Source: Acidobacteriota bacterium (GTDB taxonomy: Bacteria; Acidobacteriota; Thermoanaerobaculia; Gp7-AA8). From it: DNA of 64,000 bases. The position numbers and the translations under genes were made by a program. The notes under the pieces are model-generated. The model saw nothing but the letters and a program-made list of their open reading frames with translations, searched no databases and was not told the DNA's origin. Every line of letters begins with the position of its first letter. Position 1 is the stretch's first letter. Shown in pieces: positions 8,381 through 16,379 of this stretch. Location: NCBI GenBank assembly GCA_003223645.1, contig QHVT01000008.1:248001-312000 (forward strand). The letters are read 5' to 3'.

Positions 8381-10499
8381 ACGCCGGTAACTCGATTTCG
8401 AAGCGCGTTCCGCGCGGGTGGTTGTCGTGCACGTGGATCTGGCCGTCGTGGTCGCGCACGATGCGATGGACGATTGCGAGGCCGAGGCCGGTGCCGCGGG
8501 CTTTGGTGGAAAAGTATGGGAGGAACAACTTTTCTTTGTCGCTGTCGGGGACGCCGCGGCCGGGATCGGCGACTTCGATGACGACGCGGTGCGGCGCGCG
8601 GCGCGCGGAGACGCGGATCTCGCCGGACTCCGTCGCCTCGACCGCGTTCTTCAACAGATTGCCGACCGCGCGGCGGATTTGCTCGGGATCCATGAGCAGC
8701 TCGATGTCGGTCGCGACGTCGACACCGATCGTGACGTTCGGCTTCAGGTCACGATAGAGACTCGCGGCCTGCTGGAGAATCTCGGCGAGTTGCGCGTGGC
8801 GCAAATGGACGGCGGGCATGCGCGCGAATCGCGAGAACTCATCGACCATGCGCTTGAGCTGACTGACTTCGGAGACGATCGTCTGGCAGCCTTCGAGAAT
8901 CGCCGGCTCGCCCTCACCGAATTTTTTTGCGATGCGCTCGGCCGAGAGTTGAATCGGCGTCAGCGGATTCTTGATCTCGTGCGCGATGCGGCGCGCGGCT
9001 TCATTCCACGCCGCGAGCTTCTGCGCCTGTACGAGCTGCGTGGAGTCTTCCATCGCGAGGACCCAACCTGCGCCGCTGCCGAGGCGGGCGGCGGAGAGCT
9101 CGAGATAGCGGAGCTCGCCGCCGACGATGAGCGCGACTTCGCGTGAGCGCGCGCGGCGGCTGGTGAGCTCATTGAGTGCGAGCGCGACCGGCTCGAGATC
9201 GCCGCGCAAAATCTCGCGCAGTGTGTGGCGACCGCTGCCCTCAGCGGTCGCGGTGCCGCTGAGGGCAGCGGCACCCACAAACGGATCGAGGTGCAGCATC
9301 TGCAGCGCGGCGCGATTGATCGACAGCAGATGCAGGTCGTCGCTGAAGGCGATGATGCCGGTGCCGACGCTCTCCAGCACCGTGGCCATGAAGCGATTCG
9401 TCTCCGTCAGCTGCCGCCGTTGTTGCGCGAGCTGTCCGGACATGTCGTTGAACGAGTCGATCAAACGTCCGACTTCATCCGTCGCCTCCAGCTCGACGCG
9501 ATGTCCCACCTCTCCTTCCGCGAGCCGCGCCGTCGCCTCGGCCAGCGCCTTGATCGGAATCGTGATCCGCCGCGACGCATAGATCGACGTCCACAACGTC
9601 CCGAACAAAATCGCGAGCGTCACCGCGAGGAAGAGCATCGTCTGCGACGCCTTCAATCGCTGGCGCGCGGACGAGAGCTGCTGGAAGTTCTGGTGCGCGA
9701 TGATCGACTCGTCGATCATCCGCGACATCGTCGACGGAATGAACACGCCGGCGATCGCGACCTGGTCGCCGAACGGTATGCCGGTGCGAATCCACTTGCC
9801 GCTCAGCACGATGTCGATCTTCACCGCGCGTCCCTTGCGCGCGACTTCTTCGAAGAAGCGCGACGACGGATCGGCGACTTCGTGGATCGGCGCGCGCGGA
9901 TCCGCCTGCGCCTTGATCAGGATTCCGCCGCGATAGACGGAGACGAGATCGACGTTGTGAAACTGCCGCACGTGCGCGAGCACGGGATCGATCTTCGCGG
10001 CGTCGCGCGCATCCGTGCTCGATGCGATCTCGCGCGCCGCGCCCGCGGCCGTGTCGGCGGCCTGGTCCTGCGCCATCTGCGCGATCCGTTCGCTGTTGCG
10101 AAGAATGACCGCGACCGGAGTCGTGAACCAGCGATCGATCGAGACGCGCAGCAAATCCGTCGCGACGAGAAAGAGAATGACGACGGGGAAGAGCGACGTC
10201 GCGATGTACGTGAGCACGAGCTTCGTGCGAAAGCGCGAGCCGATGAGTCCGCGCTGCCGCTCCAGCACCAGCTTCACGATGCCGCGCAGCAGCACGAAGA
10301 GGATGCCGACGATGAGCAGCAGGTTGATGTTCGCGAGCACGAACAACAACAGCTGATTGTTCAGCGCCTCGGGGCTCAGCTCTTTCGCCTGCTCGATGAG
10401 GTAGTAGACGAGGCTCGTGACCGCGAGGATCACGAGAGGCACGCTGATGATGAAGCGCGGATCCTTGCGATAGCGGAGAACGAGCGCGCCGACTCTCAT
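8379..10499 (-). CDS. ntrY: NtrY-like sensor histidine kinase (TM, HAMP, PAS-like, HisKA, HATPase)
   Basis: WNEAARRIAHEIKNPLTPIQLSAERIAKKF, HAMP region, GRGVPDSDKEKLFLPYFSTKARGTGLGLAIVHRI. Confidence 0.9.
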   Translation of the reverse strand: MRVGALVLRYRKDPRFIISVPLVILAVTSLVYYLIEQAKELSPEALNNQLLLFVLANINLLLIVGILFVLLRGIVKLVLERQRGLIGSRFRTKLVLTYIATSLFPVVILFLVATDLLRVSIDRWFTTPVAVILRNSERIAQMAQDQAADTAAGAAREIASSTDARDAAKIDPVLAHVRQFHNVDLVSVYRGGILIKAQADPRAPIHEVADPSSRFFEEVARKGRAVKIDIVLSGKWIRTGIPFGDQVAIAGVFIPSTMSRMIDESIIAHQNFQQLSSARQRLKASQTMLFLAVTLAILFGTLWTSIYASRRITIPIKALAEATARLAEGEVGHRVELEATDEVGRLIDSFNDMSGQLAQQRRQLTETNRFMATVLESVGTGIIAFSDDLHLLSINRAALQMLHLDPFVGAAALSGTATAEGSGRHTLREILRGDLEPVALALNELTSRRARSREVALIVGGELRYLELSAARLGSGAGWVLAMEDSTQLVQAQKLAAWNEAARRIAHEIKNPLTPIQLSAERIAKKFGEGEPAILEGCQTIVSEVSQLKRMVDEFSRFARMPAVHLRHAQLAEILQQAASLYRDLKPNVTIGVDVATDIELLMDPEQIRRAVGNLLKNAVEATESGEIRVSARRAPHRVVIEVADPGRGVPDSDKEKLFLPYFSTKARGTGLGLAIVHRIVRDHDGQIHVHDNHPRGTRFEIELPA
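9225..9278 (-). repeat. PE-1 copy a: 54-bp palindromic element in frame inside ntrY-like gene
   Basis: GTGGCGACCGCTGCCCTCAGCGGTCGCGGTGCCGCTGAGGGCAGCGGCACCCAC; encodes VGAAALSGTATAEGSGRH on minus strand. Confidence 0.95.
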
Positions 10500-11056
10500 G
10501 GCTCGCTCGATTGCACCCGCACGTCACGCCAGTGCGTCGAGATCTCCCACGGGATCACGTACATCACCCAGCCGCGCATCAGGTCCGCCTTCACCCGCAC
10601 GCGCAGCTTGTACGGCTTGCGTTTGCCGATCTCGAACAGCGCCGGCTCGTCGATCGCGGTCATCCGCTTCACCAGCGGACCGAGCTCGCTGAACGTTTCG
10701 GAGCGGACGAGCTTCCGGTCGCGGCGATAGTTGAGGAGGTACTCGCGCGTGACGGAGTTGAACGTGCAGATCACTTCGACGTGTGAGCGCGCGACGTCTT
10801 CGTTGAACCAGTACGGGCGCGAGCGATAGATCTCGATGTTGTAGGTGAAGCTGGTCGGCAATCCGCTCTGCAGCGCCTCGACCATCTCGGGATTCTTGAA
10901 CGCGCCGTCGAGCGTGAAGCGTACCGCGACTTTGCCCTGCGACGCGACGGCAGTGAGGTTCTCGATCGCCGGACGCGGCGGCGCGGCCGAGGCGCTAAGA
11001 GCGAGAAGAAGAGAGACGATAGTCGCAGAAATGCGCACGTGTGGCTTTTTTACCAC
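10496..11056 (-). CDS. DUF4390-like exported protein
   Basis: Signal peptide, then about 160 aa beta-rich protein; 4-bp overlap with ntrY-like gene, a common context for DUF4390. Confidence 0.55.
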   Translation of the reverse strand: MVKKPHVRISATIVSLLLALSASAAPPRPAIENLTAVASQGKVAVRFTLDGAFKNPEMVEALQSGLPTSFTYNIEIYRSRPYWFNEDVARSHVEVICTFNSVTREYLLNYRRDRKLVRSETFSELGPLVKRMTAIDEPALFEIGKRKPYKLRVRVKADLMRGWVMYVIPWEISTHWRDVRVQSSEP

Positions 11057-11061
11057 ATCCT

Positions 11062-11133
11062 GTGGAGCGGCGGCCGCCCTCGGCCGCCGATTTCTCGCGA
11101 GAGGCCGGCGGCCGAGGGCGGCCGCCGCTCCAC
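11062..11133. repeat. PE-2 palindromic element (GTGGAGCGGCGGCCGCC...GGCGGCCGCCGCTCCAC), intergenic
   Basis: Inverted repeat read directly; abuts lpxC stop codon. Confidence 0.9.
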
Positions 11134-12020
11134 TAGCTCGCCGAGATCCGGTGGGCTGAAGCCCACTGCTCCACGGGAAGCGGTTCCGGCGCAGCCGCGG
11201 CCTTCAGAATCTTCGCCACGAACTGCGAGTGCAGTGCGTGGCCGGCTCGGTACGCGGTGATCTCGCCGGTGATCGGGCGTCCGATCAGTGCGAGGTCGCC
11301 GATGAGGTCGAGCACTTTGTGGCGCACGAATTCGTCGCGGAAGCGGAGCGGTCCGTTCATCACGCCTTGGTCGTCCAGCACGATCGCGTTCTCGACCGAG
11401 CCGCCGCGCGCGAGTCCCGCGGCGCGCATCTTCTCGACGTCGCGCGCGAATCCGAACGTGCGCGCCGGAGCGATCTTGCGCAGGAAGTTGTCGCTGCCGA
11501 AATCGAAGTGCAGCGACTGCCGTCCGATCACCGGATGATCGAAGTCGATACGGTATTTGATGATGAGGCGATTGGCCGGAACGATGCGGATGCTCTTGTC
11601 GCCGTCGACGACTTCGACCGGCTCGCGCAGACGCAGCACCGGGATGTCCGCGCCGAGCTCGCGCACGCCGGCGGCGTCGATGAGATGCATGAACGGAAGC
11701 GCGCTGCCGTCGATGATCGGAACTTCCGGACCATCGATGTGAATGTCGACGTCGGTGATGCCCCACGCCATGATCGCGGCGAGGAGATGCTCGACCGTGC
11801 CGACCTGCACGTCGTCCTTGCCGACGGTGGTCGCGTAATCGAGCGCCGTCGTCGACGCCTGCAACGCCGGGATGCGCAATCCGTCGAGGTCCGCACGCAC
11901 GAACGTGATGCCGCTGCCCGCGGGCGCGGGATGCAGTTCGACGGTGGTGTAGATGCCGGAGTGGAGACCGATGCCGGTGATGCTGACGTCGGTGTTGATG
12001 GTCTTTCGCTGCAAGTACAT
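11133..12020 (-). CDS. lpxC: UDP-3-O-acyl-N-acetylglucosamine deacetylase
   Basis: QRKTINTDVSITGIGLHSG, VGTVEHLLAAI, FIHKVLDLIGDLAL-like motif (FVRHKVLDLIGDLALIG), AGHALHSQFV. Confidence 0.95.
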   Translation of the reverse strand: MYLQRKTINTDVSITGIGLHSGIYTTVELHPAPAGSGITFVRADLDGLRIPALQASTTALDYATTVGKDDVQVGTVEHLLAAIMAWGITDVDIHIDGPEVPIIDGSALPFMHLIDAAGVRELGADIPVLRLREPVEVVDGDKSIRIVPANRLIIKYRIDFDHPVIGRQSLHFDFGSDNFLRKIAPARTFGFARDVEKMRAAGLARGGSVENAIVLDDQGVMNGPLRFRDEFVRHKVLDLIGDLALIGRPITGEITAYRAGHALHSQFVAKILKAAAAPEPLPVEQWASAHRISAS

Positions 12021-12180
12021 TCGCGCGGAGTGGGAGCGAGGAGTGAGCCAGGGGCGTGCTGGGTGCTGGGTGCAGGGTGCTGGGTGTTTAGAATCAGAGG
12101 GTTAGCGAGATTCGAGCCGGACCACCTTTCGAAGCATTGTGTCGCCTCTGAAGGTCACGGCTGTGGTTGCGCAGCCACAC

Positions 12181-12648
12181 TCACCGCTCTTTCATCGCCT
12201 GCGAGGCTTCGCGATCGAGCTCGCGCTTTCGCTCCGTCTCGCGCTTGTCGTACTGCTTTTTCCCGCGCACGACTGCGATCTCCGCTTTCACTTTGCTTCC
12301 TTTGAAATACAAACGCAGCGGAACGATCGTCAGTCCTTTCTCCGTCACTTCGACGTGCAGCTTCTCGAGCTCGCGGCGATGCAAGAGCAGTTTGCGCGTG
12401 CGCTCGGGCTCGTGGTTCTGCAGATTGCCGTGCGTGTACGGCGAAATATGCAGGCCGAAGAGAAAGGCCTCGCCGTCCTTGAACGTGACGTAGCTGTCTT
12501 TCAGATTCGCGCGCCCCGCGCGCAACGACTTCACTTCCGTCCCCATCAACGCGAGCCCGGCCTCGAACTTCTGCAGCACGAAGTAGTCGTGGAAGGCTTT
12601 CTTGTTGGAGGCGATCAGCTTCTCGCCGGAGTCGGACTTCGCGGCCAT
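12181..12648 (-). CDS. smpB: SsrA-binding protein
   Basis: ASNKKAFHDYFVLQKFEAGLALMGTEVKSLRAGRANLKDSYV; RKLLLHRREL. Confidence 0.97.
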   Translation of the reverse strand: MAAKSDSGEKLIASNKKAFHDYFVLQKFEAGLALMGTEVKSLRAGRANLKDSYVTFKDGEAFLFGLHISPYTHGNLQNHEPERTRKLLLHRRELEKLHVEVTEKGLTIVPLRLYFKGSKVKAEIAVVRGKKQYDKRETERKRELDREASQAMKER

Positions 12649-12667
12649 GGGGAGGGGGATTGTATTC

Positions 12668-12748
12668 GGTTGCGCGGTTGCGCGGTCGCGCGGTTACGGC
12701 GGAGCGAAGTTGCTGCGCAACCGCGAAACTGCGCGACCGAGCAACCGC
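12668..12748. repeat. Tandem-repeat hairpin (8-bp GGTTGCGC units and reverse complement)
   Basis: ggttgcgcggttgcgcggtcgcgcggttac ... gcgcaaccgcgaaactgcgcgaccgagcaaccgc. Confidence 0.8.
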
Positions 12749-12766
12749 ATATAATCCGCGCCCGAT

Positions 12767-13825
12767 ATGACGACGAAAAACATCGTGCACGTTGTCGGCA
12801 CGGGCACCATCGGCGAGCCGCTCATCGGTTTTTTCTCCGACTTCAAAGACAAGTGGGGCATCGACGAGGTCACGTTCCACAAACGGACTCCGGCGCCGAA
12901 CGACCGTCCGATGGTGAATCATCTGATTCAGCGCGGCGCGAAGTTGGTCGCCGACGATGAATCACGCGACGAATTCGCGCGGCTCGGACATCGCGTCGCG
13001 TTCACGACCGAGGAGGCGCTGGAGCGCGCGACGGTCGTCGTCGATTGCACGCCCGCGGGACTCGACAACAAGGCGAAGTATTACGAGCGGATCAAAGGAC
13101 CGAAGGGATTCCTCGCGCAGGGATCGGAGTTCGGCTTCGGCAAGCCGTACGCGCGCGGCATCAATGAAGAAGTGCAGAGCGTGGACGATCGCTTCGTGCA
13201 GATCGTCTCGTGCAACACGCACAACATCTCCGTCCTCATCAAGACCCTCGGCACGAGCGACGGCAAGATGAGCCTCGCCGCCGGCCGCTTCGTCTGCATG
13301 CGTCGCGCGAACGACGTGAGCGATACGAAGTCGTACATCGCCGCGCCGGAAGCGGGCAAGCACGACGATCCCGACTTCGGCACGCACCACGCGCGCGACG
13401 CGTACCACGTCTTCCAAACGCTCGGCGAGAAACTGGACCTCTTCTCCTCGGCGATCAAACTGCCGACGCAGTACATGCACACGCTCTGGTTCGATCTCGA
13501 CCTGAAGCACGACACGACGCTCGAGGAAGTGAAGGCCGCGCTGCGCAACAACCCGCGCGTCGCCTGCACGAACAAGCGCGCGGTCAACCAGATCTTCTCC
13601 TTCGGCCGCGACCACGGCTACTTCGGCCGCATCCTCTCGCAGACCGTCGTGCCGGTGTCGACACTGGCCGTGCCGAGCGCGCGCAAGATCGTCGGCTTCT
13701 GCTACACGCCGCAGGACGGCAACTCGCTGCTCTCCTCGATCGCCGCGACGCTGCGGTATCTGGACGCGACGAAGCTCGAAGAGCGGCTGGATGCGCTGCG
13801 GCCGTACATCTTCAGAGAGATCTAG
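12767..13825 (+). CDS. Archaeal-type (type II) glyceraldehyde-3-phosphate dehydrogenase-like protein
   Basis: N-terminal Rossmann VHVVGTGTIGEPL, VVDCTPAGLDNKAKYYE, SCNTHNI resembling the SCNT catalytic region of type II GAPDH. Confidence 0.6.
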   Translation: MTTKNIVHVVGTGTIGEPLIGFFSDFKDKWGIDEVTFHKRTPAPNDRPMVNHLIQRGAKLVADDESRDEFARLGHRVAFTTEEALERATVVVDCTPAGLDNKAKYYERIKGPKGFLAQGSEFGFGKPYARGINEEVQSVDDRFVQIVSCNTHNISVLIKTLGTSDGKMSLAAGRFVCMRRANDVSDTKSYIAAPEAGKHDDPDFGTHHARDAYHVFQTLGEKLDLFSSAIKLPTQYMHTLWFDLDLKHDTTLEEVKAALRNNPRVACTNKRAVNQIFSFGRDHGYFGRILSQTVVPVSTLAVPSARKIVGFCYTPQDGNSLLSSIAATLRYLDATKLEERLDALRPYIFREI

Positions 13826-13900
13826 GACGAATAGGACAGATAGGACAAATAGGACGTCCTAGAATGTCCTATTCGTCCTATCAGTCCTATTCGTCCTACC
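13822..13900. repeat. Tandem-repeat hairpin (9-bp ATAGGACRA units and reverse complement)
   Basis: taggacgaataggacagataggacaaataggacgtcctagaatgtcctattcgtcctatcagtcctattcgtccta. Confidence 0.95.
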
Positions 13901-13930
13901 ATCATCTACGCCGCCGCGGCGATTTTCGCG

Positions 13931-14257
13931 GTGGCGCTGGTGCGGCATTTCTACGGCCTCGGCGCGCCGTACTTTGCGATCCCGGAGACGATCCAGGACC
14001 ACGTCTCCGTCGAGCGCCCGATCAGCCGCGACACGATCGTGATGGCGCGCCGCGCGGCGCGACTGATTCCGCGCGGCGCGACGGTCACGGTCAACGGCGA
14101 TTGGACGCTCGCCAACATCGCGACCGGCCTCATGCCGAAGCACGCGATCGTCGACAAGAACGGACAGTACGTGATCACCGTTCGCGGCTCGCTCAATGAT
14201 CCCGCGTACGCGGTGCTGCACGAATTCGACGAAGGGAAGATCTACGTGCGGCGATGA
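13931..14257 (+). CDS. Hypothetical protein, start uncertain (upstream sequence is repeat)
   Basis: Open frame with plausible composition, 4-bp overlap with next gene. Confidence 0.5.
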   Translation: MALVRHFYGLGAPYFAIPETIQDHVSVERPISRDTIVMARRAARLIPRGATVTVNGDWTLANIATGLMPKHAIVDKNGQYVITVRGSLNDPAYAVLHEFDEGKIYVRR

Positions 14258-15540
14258 CCCACGTGCTCTTCGTCGCCGCGTTGTTGTCGCTGCCGCTGTT
14301 CGGCCTCTGGACGTGGCGTCTCGAAGCCGTGCGTCGCGCCGACCTCGCCGCGCGCGTCGCGGTGGCGGGGGCGGCCGGGGCGGTCACGGTGGCGGTGGTG
14401 ATGAGCGTGTTGTCGCTCGTGCATGTGCGGTGGACGCGCATCACGCTGCTCGTCATTTTCGGCGCGGTCCTGTGGAGCGGCGCCCGCTTCGGGCGCCGGA
14501 CTCTCGCGATTCGGCGGCCGAAGCGGCCGCCGCTCCACTGGATGACGATCGCTTTTGTTGCATTGACCTGCTACGGCATCCTCACCGCGCGCGAGAGCGC
14601 GGGCGACTTGCATTTCTTCTGGGGACCGAAGGCGATTCACTTCGCCGAGGCGCGCGGGATCGACGTCGCGTTTCTCGCGAACCACGCGCATCCGAATCCC
14701 GACTATCCGCCGCTCGTGCCGCTCGTCTACGCATTCGCGACGCTCGTCGCCGGCGGCTTCTCGTGGTGGGGCGCGCTCCTCGGCAGCGCGTTGTGCATGA
14801 TCGCCTGCATCGCCATCGTCCGCGGCTTCACCGGCGACGACTTCGGCGCGCTGCTTCTCGCCGCGATTTACGCGTGGACGTTCGCCGTCGGCTACGTTCC
14901 CGGCGGTGCGGACGCTCCGCTGCTCCTCTTCGAAACGCTCGCCCTCATCGCGCTCACGCGCAACGCCGACGCCCTCGCGGCGATCGGACTCGCCGGCGCC
15001 GTGTTCACGAAAGTCGAAGGCGCGACGTTCGTCATCGCCGTCGTCCTCGCGATCGTTCTCGTGCGTCGCGACTTCAAGCGCTCTTTCAGAGTCGCCGCGC
15101 CGGCGTTCGTCCTCTTCGCGGCGTGGCTCGCGTTTCTGCTCGTCAACCATCTGATTTTCGGCTACGGCGAAGCGCCCGCACCGATCCACTTCGACGTCAT
15201 CGCAAAGACGCTCACGCTCGTTGCGCAGTCCGCGCAATATCGGATCGCCGCGCTGCCGTGGATCGTGCCGATCGTGCTGCTCGTCTGGCGCCGCGATCCG
15301 CTGCCGCTGGTCGTCGCGGTGCTCACATTTGGCGTCGCGATCTTCTTCTACATCCACAACCAAAACCCCGACTGGTGGATCTCCGCGTCCGCGCTGCGGG
15401 TGCTCCTGACTCCGCTGACCGCGCTCTTGATCGCTGTGCTACAGTCCCGCGCCGATGGCGTGGTTCCGGAAGGAAAAGAAGCCGAAGGAAGCGGTCGAGA
15501 AATCGGTCGCGATGCCCGAGGGGCTGTGGGTCAAGTGTGA
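14254..15540 (+). CDS. Polytopic membrane protein, GT-C-like/hypothetical
   Basis: Many hydrophobic segments; HFFWGPKAIHFAEARG and DYPPLVPLVYA suggest GT39-like loop. Confidence 0.6.
   Translation: MTHVLFVAALLSLPLFGLWTWRLEAVRRADLAARVAVAGAAGAVTVAVVMSVLSLVHVRWTRITLLVIFGAVLWSGARFGRRTLAIRRPKRPPLHWMTIAFVALTCYGILTARESAGDLHFFWGPKAIHFAEARGIDVAFLANHAHPNPDYPPLVPLVYAFATLVAGGFSWWGALLGSALCMIACIAIVRGFTGDDFGALLLAAIYAWTFAVGYVPGGADAPLLLFETLALIALTRNADALAAIGLAGAVFTKVEGATFVIAVVLAIVLVRRDFKRSFRVAAPAFVLFAAWLAFLLVNHLIFGYGEAPAPIHFDVIAKTLTLVAQSAQYRIAALPWIVPIVLLVWRRDPLPLVVAVLTFGVAIFFYIHNQNPDWWISASALRVLLTPLTALLIAVLQSRADGVVPEGKEAEGSGREIGRDARGAVGQV
14472..14538. repeat. PE-2-type palindromic element inside membrane-protein ORF
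   Basis: gtggagcggcgcccgcttcgggcgccggactctcgcgattcggcggccgaagcggccgccgctccac. Confidence 0.85.
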
Positions 15541-16300
15541 CGACTGCAAGGAGATCGTCTACCGCAAGGAAGTAGAGGCAAACTTCAACACCTGCCCGAA
15601 GTGCGGGTTCCATTTCCGCCTCACCGCGAAGGAGCGCTTCGAGCTGCTCTTCGACGACAACAAGTACAAGGAGTTCGCCTCCGACATCCGCTCCAGCGAT
15701 CCCCTCGGCTTCCGCGACACGAAGAAGTACGCAGACCGCCTGAAGGTCTACCAGCAGCGCGTCGGCGGCGGCGACGCCGTCCTCTGCGCCGAGGGCAAGC
15801 TCGATGGTATGCCGGTCGTGATCTGCGCGATGGAGTACGCGTTCATGGGCGGCTCGATGGGCTCGGTCGTCGGCGAGAAGATCACGATCGCCGCCGAGCG
15901 CGCGCTCGAAAAGAAAGAGCCGCTGATCATCGTCTCGACGTCCGGCGGCGCGCGGATGCAGGAAGGGATCCTCTCGCTGATGCAGATGGCGAAGATCTCC
16001 GCGGCGCTGGCGCGGCTCGCGGCAGCGGGAATGCCGTACATCTCCGTCCTCTGCGATCCGACGACCGGCGGCGTGACGGCGTCGTACGCGATGCTCGGCG
16101 ATCTCAACATCGCCGAGCCGAAGGCGCTCATCGGCTTCGCCGGTCCGCGCGTGATCGAGCAGACGATCCGCCAGACCTTGCCCGAGGGATTCCAGACGTC
16201 GGAGTTCCTCGTCGAGCACGGCATGGTCGACCTCATCACGCCGCGCGCAGAGATGAAGAGCACCATCGCGCGGTTTCTGCGCATTTTCCGAGGACAGTAG
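15455..16300 (+). CDS. accD: Acetyl-CoA carboxylase carboxyltransferase subunit beta
   Basis: CDDCKEIVYRKEVEANFNTCPKCGFHFR zinc ribbon; STSGGARMQEGILSLMQMAK; GFAGPRVIEQTIRQ. Confidence 0.97.
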   Translation: MAWFRKEKKPKEAVEKSVAMPEGLWVKCDDCKEIVYRKEVEANFNTCPKCGFHFRLTAKERFELLFDDNKYKEFASDIRSSDPLGFRDTKKYADRLKVYQQRVGGGDAVLCAEGKLDGMPVVICAMEYAFMGGSMGSVVGEKITIAAERALEKKEPLIIVSTSGGARMQEGILSLMQMAKISAALARLAAAGMPYISVLCDPTTGGVTASYAMLGDLNIAEPKALIGFAGPRVIEQTIRQTLPEGFQTSEFLVEHGMVDLITPRAEMKSTIARFLRIFRGQ

Positions 16301-16379
16301 TGCTGAGTGCCTGGTGCTGCGTGCTGAGTCACGCCCGCCCTGAATTTCGCAGCACTCAGCACCCAGCACTCAGCACCTC
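16298..16379. repeat. Tandem-repeat hairpin (7-bp GTGCTGA/GTGCTGG-type units and reverse complement)
   Basis: gtgctgagtgcctggtgctgcgtgctgagt ... gcagcactcagcacccagcactcagcacctc. Confidence 0.9.

Noticed and set aside
12040-12096. Short GTGCTGG-type repeats upstream of lpxC
   Set aside because: Only a few degenerate units and no complementary arm; too weak to call a hairpin element.
15455-15540. 86-bp overlap of the membrane-protein ORF with accD as programmed overlap
   Set aside because: The tail of the upstream ORF is just accD read in another frame; more likely loss of the original stop. No slippery signal seen.
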